This document shows positions 16,629-22,567 of a stretch of DNA of 37,318 nucleotides, in pieces; position 1 is the first letter of the stretch; each line of letters begins with the position of its first letter. The DNA lies in NCBI GenBank assembly GCA_017615355.1, contig JAGAAJ010000045.1, forward strand, positions 1 through 37,318. The letters run 5' to 3'. The stretch is from Prevotella sp. (GTDB lineage: Bacteria > Bacteroidota > Bacteroidia > Bacteroidales > Bacteroidaceae). A program made the translations under genes and the position numbers. The notes beneath the pieces were generated by a model. The model saw only the letters and a program-made list of their open reading frames with translations, searched no databases and had not been told where the DNA came from.

Positions 16629-18095
16629 ATGCAGAAGATAGGATTCGACAACGAGAAGTATCTGAAGATTCAGTCAGAGCACATCCGCGAGCGCATCGCA
16701 CAGTTTGACGGCAAGCTTTACATGGAGATGGGCGGCAAGCTCTTCGACGATCACCACGCGTCGCGCGTCTTGCCTGGTTTCAAGCCCGACTCGAAGCTGC
16801 GGATGCTGGCCCAGCTGCGCGACAGCATCGAGATCGTGATTGTGGTCAACGCCGAGGACATCGAGAAGAACAAGATTCGCGCCGACCTCGGCATCACCTA
16901 CGACGAGGACGTGCTCCGTCTGCGTGAGGAGTTCATGAATCGCCAGTTCATGGTGGGCTCGGTCGTCATCACCCATTACAACGGCCAGCACGCCGCCGAC
17001 CAGTTCCGCCATCGTCTGGAGCGTCTCGGCATCCGTTCCTACGTGCATTATCTGATTGACGGCTATCCCCACAACGTCGAGCTGATAGCCAGCGACGAGG
17101 GCTTCGGCAAGAACGACTATGTGGAGACCTCGCGCGAGCTCGTCATCGTCACCGCTCCCGGCCCGGGCTCCGGCAAGATGGCCGTCTGCCTCAGCCAGCT
17201 CTACAACGAGAACAAGCGCGGCATTCGTGCCGGCTACGCCAAGTTCGAGACCTTCCCCGTGTGGAACCTGCCGCTGAAACATCCCGTGAACATTGCCTAC
17301 GAGGCAGCCACCGCCGACCTGAACGACGTCAACATGATCGACCCGTTCCACCTCGAGGCCTACGACAAGATAGCCGTCAACTACAATCGCGACATCGAGA
17401 TCTTCCCCGTGCTCAACGCGCTCTTCGAGGGCATCTACGGCGGCAGCCCCTATAAGTCGCCTACCGATATGGGCGTCAACATGGTGGGCTTCTGCATCAG
17501 CAACGACGAGGTGTGCTGCAACGCCTCGCGCGAAGAGATCATCCGCCGCTATTACGATGCGACGAACAAGATGGCCGAGGGTGCCGACAACGAGAACGAG
17601 GTGAACAAGATCCTGATGCTCTTCAATCAGGCCAAGATCACCACCGCCTACCGTCGCGTCACCGTAGCCGCTGCTGCCAAGAAGGAGCTAAGCGGACACA
17701 CCGCCGCCGCGATGGAGCTCGACGACGGCACCATCATCACCGCCAAGTCGTCGCCCCTGCTGGGCTGTTCAGCCGCCCTGCTGCTCAATGTCACCAAGCA
17801 TCTTGCAGGCATCGACCACGAGGCCAAGCTCATCCCGCAGAGCCTCATCGAGCCCGTTCAGAAGACGAAGACCGAATACCTGGGTGCCAAGAATCCACGC
17901 CTGCACACCGACGAGGTGCTGGTGGCCCTCAGCGTGCTCTCCAACGATGATGAGCAGTGCCGCCGCGCCCTTGAGCAGCTGCCCCTCCTGCGCCATTGTC
18001 AGGTGCACAGCACCGTGATGCTCAGCGAGGTAGACCGGAAGATATTCAAGAAACTGGGCTGCGGCCTCACCTGCGACCCCGTGAAGAAAAAATAA
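16629..18095 (+). CDS. DUF1846 family protein
   Basis: 488 aa. The start at 16629 gives MQKIGFDNEKYLKIQSEHIRERI, the conserved N-terminus of the DUF1846 family; an earlier in-frame ATG at 16587 falls between the promoter and this start and is unlikely. Typical segments: FDGKLYMEMGGKLFDDHHASRVLPGFKPDSK, PGPGSGKMAVCLSQLYNENKRG (a P-loop-like GPGSGK, about 183-188), TDMGVNMVGFCISND, and the C-terminal VHSTVMLSEVDRKIFKKLG. Proteins of this family are cytosolic and about 490-500 aa long. Structures exist but the biochemical function is not established to my knowledge. The neighbours give no functional link, and the 3' gap holds only AT-rich repeats. Confidence 0.92.
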   Translation: MQKIGFDNEKYLKIQSEHIRERIAQFDGKLYMEMGGKLFDDHHASRVLPGFKPDSKLRMLAQLRDSIEIVIVVNAEDIEKNKIRADLGITYDEDVLRLREEFMNRQFMVGSVVITHYNGQHAADQFRHRLERLGIRSYVHYLIDGYPHNVELIASDEGFGKNDYVETSRELVIVTAPGPGSGKMAVCLSQLYNENKRGIRAGYAKFETFPVWNLPLKHPVNIAYEAATADLNDVNMIDPFHLEAYDKIAVNYNRDIEIFPVLNALFEGIYGGSPYKSPTDMGVNMVGFCISNDEVCCNASREEIIRRYYDATNKMAEGADNENEVNKILMLFNQAKITTAYRRVTVAAAAKKELSGHTAAAMELDDGTIITAKSSPLLGCSAALLLNVTKHLAGIDHEAKLIPQSLIEPVQKTKTEYLGAKNPRLHTDEVLVALSVLSNDDEQCRRALEQLPLLRHCQVHSTVMLSEVDRKIFKKLGCGLTCDPVKKK

Positions 18096-18102
18096 ATGAT
18101 GA

Positions 18103-18255
18103 ATGATTTACAATTTGACGATTTACAATTTACTATTTATTTGTCAATTTGAAGTATTTATCGATTTATCGTGAAGAATGAAAAACCAAATTGAAAAATA
18201 ATAACATTACAAAATCAATTGTAAATTGTAAATTGTCAAATTGTAAATAAAATAT
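18103..18255. repeat. AT-rich heptamer repeats in inverted orientation
   Basis: The left arm (about 18103-18140) has GATTTAC/AATTTGA/AATTTAC units. The right arm (about 18218-18250) has the complementary units AATTGTA, AATTGTA, AATTGTC, AAATTGTA. The arms can pair into a stem of roughly 30 bp around a ~75-nt loop. It fills the gap between the DUF1846 gene and the panE-like gene and may end transcription of the former. Confidence 0.8.
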
Positions 18256-18262
18256 TGGATTA

Positions 18263-19177
18263 ATGACCTACGCAGTTATCGGAACAGGAGCCATCGGCGG
18301 CTATTACGGCGCACGGCTGGCACAGAGCGGACAGCAGGTGCATTTCCTGTTGCATAGCGACTATGACTATGTGAAAGAGCACGGCCTGCAGGTGGACTCC
18401 TGCAACGGCTCGTTCCACTTGGATAAGCCCTTTGTCTACAACGACACTAAGCAGATGCCCAAGGCCGACGTGGTGCTGGTGTGCCTGAAGTCGATAAACA
18501 ACCACAAACTCACTACCCTCCTCCCTCCCCTGCTCCACGAACAGTCGCTGGTGGTGCTCATTCAGAACGGCATCGGCGTCGAGGAAGACGTGCAGGCCAT
18601 GTTCCCCGATGTGCAGCTCGCCGCAGGCCTGGCCTTCATCTGCTCGGCCAAGACGGAGCCCGGTCGCGTCAACCACCAGTGCTACGGACAGATCAACCTG
18701 GCAGGCTATTCCTGTCGCGACGAGGCCCTGCTGCAGCAGGTCTGCGCCGATTTCAACGCCGCCGGCGTGAAGGCAGGCTTGGTGGAATATCATGAGGCCC
18801 GATGGAAGAAAGCCGTGTGGAACATGCCCTTCAACGGCATGACCGTAGCCCTGCACACACAGACTGATATGCTGCTACGCCATCCCGCCACGCGCCAACT
18901 CATCCGCCAGCAGATGATGGAGGTGATAGGTGCCGCACAGCATCTCGGCGTGAAGAACATCGACGAAAGCTTTGCCGACCTGATGATCAGCATGACCGAC
19001 GAGATGACGCCCTACTCCCCCTCCATGCGCCTCGACTACGACTTCCACCGTCACATGGAGCTGCATTATCTCTACGCCCGTCCCATCGAGATAGCCGCCG
19101 CAGCCGGCTTCCCCATGCCCCGTCTCGAGATGCTCATGCACGAGCTGCAGTTCCTCGAGTCCGCCTCCCTCTCCTGA
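18263..19177 (+). CDS. panE: 2-dehydropantoate 2-reductase family protein
   Basis: 304 aa. NADPH-dependent reduction of ketopantoate to pantoate (pantothenate/CoA synthesis) is the family's usual role. Seen: the N-terminal Rossmann motif YAVIGTGAIGGYYGARLAQSG, NGIGVEEDV (NADP/substrate region), and the catalytic lysine region ARWKKAVWNMPFNGMTVAL. A C-terminal helical segment follows (MRLDYDFHRHMELHYLYARPIEIAAAAGFPMPRLEML). The length is normal. Other family members act on different 2-keto acids, so PanE identity is likely but not certain. It stands alone between two repeat regions; the start at 18263 directly follows AT-rich repeats and no clear -7 element was found. Confidence 0.82.
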   Translation: MTYAVIGTGAIGGYYGARLAQSGQQVHFLLHSDYDYVKEHGLQVDSCNGSFHLDKPFVYNDTKQMPKADVVLVCLKSINNHKLTTLLPPLLHEQSLVVLIQNGIGVEEDVQAMFPDVQLAAGLAFICSAKTEPGRVNHQCYGQINLAGYSCRDEALLQQVCADFNAAGVKAGLVEYHEARWKKAVWNMPFNGMTVALHTQTDMLLRHPATRQLIRQQMMEVIGAAQHLGVKNIDESFADLMISMTDEMTPYSPSMRLDYDFHRHMELHYLYARPIEIAAAAGFPMPRLEMLMHELQFLESASLS

Positions 19178-19510
19178 GCACCGTCACTCCCGTTTCGGAA
19201 CACCGTCACTCCCTCTGCTGAGTACCTGCGATGTACGACTGTAGCGTGTCTACATATTGATCAACAGCTCAGGCAAGATCAATGCCTTAGAATCGTCAGG
19301 AGGTTTTTTATGACATTTTGCAGCCGCTTGAAGTGCGCCAGTAATGTGTCAACCTAAACCATAATAATCTATACTGCATAAATGTCCTCAATGTATGAAC
19401 CAAAAATGTTCATACTCAACGTACTTTGCGGCTCTGCACGAGAAAGCAATTTTGCAACTTATTGGTTTTCAGAATAATAAAAATTTACGTTGTTGACGTA
19501 TAATTTTTTC
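19178..19510. other. Intergenic stretch left of the palindromic element
   Basis: No convincing gene. It holds a 13-nt direct repeat CACCGTCACTCCC (19179-19191 and 19201-19213, 22 nt apart) straight after the panE-like stop. A perfect 8-bp inverted repeat GTATGAAC / GTTCATAC with a 7-nt spacer (19393-19415) could be an operator. Base composition becomes clearly AT-richer here and remains so through much of the restriction-modification region. Confidence 0.6.
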
Positions 19511-19912
19511 CACTCAAAAAATGAAAAATAACCACAATCCATCACTTTTGCTCCTAACCTATTGTGCTACAATAGTTTAAGGAGTGATGGTTTGTAGTGA
19601 TGGTTCAAAAAAACCATCACTTTTTCTTGTTTTTTGACAAGATTTTTGGCGTTACAAGTAGTGCTGTTCAGCAAATTTTAGAGGCTCCGCAGCAAAATGC
19701 GGAGGCTCCTCAGCAAATTTTGGAGCCTCCAAAAATTCGTAAAGAGCCTGTTTATCAGAAAAATGCAGCTGATTTTTTCCAGAAAAAAAGTCAAAAAATC
19801 GGAGTGATGGTTTAAAAAACCATCACTATAAACCATCACTCTTCAATGCTCTGTATTTCAGAATGTTGAAAGCAAAAGTGATGGATTGTGGTTTATTTCC
19901 ACTTTTTGAATG
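19511..19912. repeat. ~400-bp near-palindromic element with mirrored GTGATGG heptamers
   Basis: Ends 19511-19552 and 19871-19912 are inverted copies, 37 of 42 positions matching, with the inner 23 nt (19530-19552 / 19871-19893) perfect. GTGATGG or its complement occurs at 19539(-), 19584(+), 19597(+), 19614(-), 19804(+), 19820(-), 19833(-), 19878(+). The spacings 45-13-17 on the left mirror 16-13-45 on the right. Inner pairs form hairpins (AGTGATGGTT / AACCATCACT). The centre holds three 21-nt tandem repeats (19669-19731, CAGCAAA...GAGGCTCC) which can also fold. No transposase and no clear target-site duplication are visible. It could be a non-autonomous (MITE-like) element, a remnant, or an iteron-type protein-binding region. 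Confidence 0.75.
19600..19815 (+). CDS. Possible small ORF inside the palindromic element
   Basis: 71 codons from the ATG at 19600. The middle carries three 7-residue repeats (QQILEAP, QQNAEAP, QQILEPP) made by the three 21-nt DNA repeats. Both ends are encoded by the GTGATGG inverted repeats, and no known domain is seen. It may simply be an open frame through repeat DNA. Confidence 0.2.
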   Translation: MVQKNHHFFLFFDKIFGVTSSAVQQILEAPQQNAEAPQQILEPPKIRKEPVYQKNAADFFQKKSQKIGVMV

Positions 19913-20060
19913 AAATGAAATTTCATATATGCATCATGAACATCAAAATGATAATATTTATTTACAAAGCGGTTTCCCCTCTTGCCCTTCAGCAAATAAA
20001 TATGCTGGCTCATAGATGAAGAATTTTCTTCAAAAATGTGCTGGTTTCAAAATCTTTTTG

Positions 20061-20068
20061 TATTTTTG
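20061..20068 (+). promoter_or_regulatory. -7 element upstream of the restriction-modification leader
   Basis: TATTTTTG fits TAnnTTTG. If used, transcription starts near 20072 and gives a leader of about 300 nt before the first methyltransferase-like gene. Confidence 0.6.
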
Positions 20069-20071
20069 CAG

Positions 20072-20377
20072 CAAGTATCGCCGATATGTCGATAAATCGG
20101 CCCATGACTTCAGGTCATGATTCCCTGAGTGCAGGGTGGCGGTATGACTTTCGTGGGTGAATAGATAGTTGTATCTATATTCTATTGAGACTTTCGCAAA
20201 TTCCGACCAGAATAATGTAACGAGTCTCGTGGAATCGGGATACACCTTGCATAAAGGTGTACCCGTTCCATATGTTTCGTTACGGGTCTTTGGTCGGATA
20301 CCAGCGGAAGGCATATGTGGGCGAGGTACACTTTCTTTATATCTGCACATTATCGTTTCATGCTAAAATCCGACCAA
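20072..20377 (+). ncRNA. Candidate structured leader RNA of the restriction-modification operon
   Basis: About 300 nt without a convincing ORF but with many hairpins: CCGAT/ATCGG (20081-20100), CATGAC/GTCATG (20103-20119), CCCTG/CAGGG (20123-20136), ATAGATA/TATCTAT (20161-20178), ACGAG/CTCGT (20220-20230), a long one around 20238-20264 (GGGATACACCTT / AAAGGTGTACCC), and TGGT/ACCA (20291-20303). A longer-range pairing GTGTACC (20257-20263) with GGTACAC (20326-20332) is also possible. The leader carries three spaced copies of a bipartite motif, the last covering the start codon. It could be a cis-regulatory RNA, a separate small RNA, or DNA operators that happen to be palindromic. I do not recognise a named RNA family. 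Confidence 0.45.
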
Positions 20378-20390
20378 ATGACAGTAACGA
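20202..20390. repeat. Three copies of TCCGACCA-N7-GTAACGA (+, -, +)
   Basis: Copies at 20202-20223 (+), 20277-20298 (-) and 20369-20390 (+). All are 22 nt with identical 8- and 7-nt halves and the same 7-nt variable spacer. Copy 3 contains the ATG (20378) of the first operon gene. As RNA, copy 2 can pair with either copy 1 or copy 3; as DNA, they look like operator sites. Confidence 0.9.
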
Positions 20391-21064
20391 ACGATGAGCA
20401 AGAAAAGCAGGTAATATCTAAGCAACGTGTGGCCGATCATGGTGAGGTGTATACCGCCAAGAGGGAGGTGAATGCGATGCTAGACTTGGTGAAGGAAGAG
20501 ACGGAGCGTATTGACTCCCGATTCCTGGAACCTGCCTGTGGTAATGGGAATTTCCTCGTGGAAATCCTTAATAGGAAAATGAAGGCGGTATGGAAACAGT
20601 TTTCCAAGAACCGTTATGAATACGACCGGGCATCAGCACAGGCCGTCAGTTCGATGTATGGCGTTGAACTGTTGCCCGATAATGTTGAGATATGCCGGAA
20701 CCGCTTGCTGGATCAATATCTCGAAACCTACCGCCAGCATCAATCTGCTGATGCATCTCCTGAGTTAGAACGATGCATCCGTTTCCTTTTGAAAAAGAAC
20801 ATTCTTTGTGGCGATGCCCTGACTATGTTACAACAAGACGGGAATCCCATCACCTTTTGCGAATGGACATTCATCGGATTGAATGGCAAAGTGAAACGTC
20901 GTGACTTTGAACTGGCAGAACTTCTGCGAAATGTGGAATACGACAAGCCAAAGGCTGGCGAAGAGGGTCTGCTATTTGCTGATACAGGCGAGCCGACCTT
21001 TGTACATCTGCCCAAACGGGAATATCCTTTAACTGATTACTTAAAACTTTCCGACTATGAATAA
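20378..21064 (+). CDS. DNA methyltransferase-like subunit without catalytic motif IV
   Basis: 228 aa from the ATG at 20378 (MTVTNDEQEKQVISKQRVADHGEVYT). An in-frame ATG at 20360 would add six residues; I prefer 20378. Seen: a motif-X-like HGEVYTAKREVNAMLDLV (21-38), SAM-binding motif I FLEPACGNGNFLVEIL (49-64), a motif-II-like YGVELLPDNVEICRNRL (94-110), and NILCGDALTM (141-150). Where an N6-adenine MTase should show (N/D)PP(Y/F), the sequence reads PITFCEWTFI, so it cannot methylate alone by the standard mechanism. Similar N-terminal MTase subunits occur next to Eco57I-type MTases. The stop overlaps the next gene by 8 nt (ATGAATAA), which suggests translational coupling and a joint complex. 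Confidence 0.8.
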   Translation: MTVTNDEQEKQVISKQRVADHGEVYTAKREVNAMLDLVKEETERIDSRFLEPACGNGNFLVEILNRKMKAVWKQFSKNRYEYDRASAQAVSSMYGVELLPDNVEICRNRLLDQYLETYRQHQSADASPELERCIRFLLKKNILCGDALTMLQQDGNPITFCEWTFIGLNGKVKRRDFELAELLRNVEYDKPKAGEEGLLFADTGEPTFVHLPKREYPLTDYLKLSDYE

Positions 21065-22553
21065 CTACAATCCAGATGTCCTCTCATGCTTAGCCAATCT
21101 GAGCAACGATGAGGTGTTCACGCCGCCGCAACTGGCGAACCAGATGTTGGACATGTTACCGCAAGAGCTGTTCCGCAGTCCTGACACCAAGTTCCTTGAC
21201 CCTTGTACGAAGAGCGGGGTCTTTCTGCGTGAAATAGCCAAACGACTGATTGATGGCCTGGCTGATACCATCCCTGACCTTCAAAGCCGCATCGACCACA
21301 TCATGCACCACCAGCTCTATGGCATTGCCATTACCCGTCTTACTTCGTTGATGAGTCGCCGTAGTCTCTATTGTTCGAAGGATGCCAGCTGTAAATACAG
21401 TCTTTCGCACTTTGACGATGCCGACGGTAATATTCATTTTGATGAGATATTGCATACGTGGCAGAATGGCAAGTGTATCTTTTGCGGAGCTTCACAGGAG
21501 GTCTATGATCGAGGCGAAGATCTTGAGACCCACGCTTACGAGTTTATTCACACAAATAACCCAAACGAACTTTATAACAATATGACTTTCGATGTTATTA
21601 TTGGCAACCCGCCGTATCAACTGAGTGATGGAGGGCAAGCTGCAAGTGCCAAACCACTCTACCACTACTTTGTAGAACAAGCAAAAAAACTGAAGCCAAG
21701 ATATTTGACAATGATTATACCAGCAAGATGGTATGCGGGAGGAAAAGGACTTGATTCTTTCCGAATGAATATGCTGAGCAATTGTCATATTAAAACATTG
21801 GTTGATTACAATAATAGCGCAGATTGTTTTCCTGGCGTAAATATTGCTGGTGGTGTATGCTATTTCTTATGGGATAAGGAATATTCTGGTATGTGCGAAA
21901 TTAGAAATTCAATAAAAAATGAAAGTTTTGATTGTGAAGTCCGTTCATTGGAAGAATTTCCTGTTTTAGTTAGAAACAATACTGCGGTTCATATAGTAAG
22001 AAAAATGTTGAAAGGCTCGCGAACACTTGACGAAAAAGTATATTCATATAGCTACTTTGCAATAAGAAGTTATGAACGAGGAACATCAAAGATTGAAAGA
22101 AATGACGATGTGGTTTTGTTGTCGAGTCAAGGTAAAGGTTACTTTCCTAAAAGACAAATTACAGATAGAGAGAATATTCTTAAGAAATATAAAGTGATTA
22201 TTACTTATGCTATGTCAGGCGGCAATAAGCCAACACAGAATGGAGACTATCAAGTTGTTTCTTCTTTACAGATTCTTGCTCCAAATGAAGTCTGTACTGA
22301 GACATATTTAGTTTTGGGTTCATTTGATGATAGAACTGAAGCATTAAATATGTGTAGATATGTATGTACGAAAACATTCCGGTTCTTATTATTGCAAGCA
22401 TTAACATCAATACACATCACAAAAGATAGTTTCCTGTTTGTACCTCAGCAAGACTTCAGCAAACCCTGGACGGATGAAGAACTTTATAAAAAGTATGGAC
22501 TGACAGACGAGGAAATCGCATTCATCGAATCGATGATACGACCAATGGAATAA
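21057..22553 (+). CDS. Eco57I-type N6-adenine DNA methyltransferase subunit
   Basis: 498 aa. Motif X region DEVFTPPQLANQMLDMLP (18-35), a variant motif I FLDPCTKSGVFLREI (46-60), catalytic motif IV VIIGNPPYQLSDGG (180-193), and motif-V-like SAKPLYHYFVEQAKKLKPRYLTMIIPARWYAGG. Four cysteines (C106, C112, and C140/C143 in GKCIFCGAS) suggest a zinc site before NPPY. The part after about residue 300 should hold target recognition. From about 21560 to 22440 the DNA is strikingly AT-rich, with AAA/ATT/AGA codons, compared with both flanks. This suggests the recognition half came from another source. The gene is followed after 14 nt by the nuclease-helicase gene. Role: protective adenine methylation in an R-M system, probably with the preceding subunit. 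Confidence 0.88.
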   Translation: MNNYNPDVLSCLANLSNDEVFTPPQLANQMLDMLPQELFRSPDTKFLDPCTKSGVFLREIAKRLIDGLADTIPDLQSRIDHIMHHQLYGIAITRLTSLMSRRSLYCSKDASCKYSLSHFDDADGNIHFDEILHTWQNGKCIFCGASQEVYDRGEDLETHAYEFIHTNNPNELYNNMTFDVIIGNPPYQLSDGGQAASAKPLYHYFVEQAKKLKPRYLTMIIPARWYAGGKGLDSFRMNMLSNCHIKTLVDYNNSADCFPGVNIAGGVCYFLWDKEYSGMCEIRNSIKNESFDCEVRSLEEFPVLVRNNTAVHIVRKMLKGSRTLDEKVYSYSYFAIRSYERGTSKIERNDDVVLLSSQGKGYFPKRQITDRENILKKYKVIITYAMSGGNKPTQNGDYQVVSSLQILAPNEVCTETYLVLGSFDDRTEALNMCRYVCTKTFRFLLLQALTSIHITKDSFLFVPQQDFSKPWTDEELYKKYGLTDEEIAFIESMIRPME

Positions 22554-22567
22554 AAAAAGAAAAGTCT

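Noticed and set aside
19308-19363. 15-codon ORF behind a perfect AGGAGG (ATG near 19318)
   Set aside because: Shine-Dalgarno use is rare in this phylum, the peptide is very short with no recognisable pattern, and one chance match in AT-rich DNA is not enough.
20315-20377. Upstream in-frame extension of the first R-M gene (starts at 20315 or 20360)
   Set aside because: The sequence there belongs to the structured leader, and the conserved bipartite repeat includes the ATG at 20378. The 20360 start remains possible.
20072-20377. Retron msr-msd or tRNA-like RNA in the leader
   Set aside because: No reverse transcriptase gene is nearby and no tRNA cloverleaf or CCA-like end could be found.
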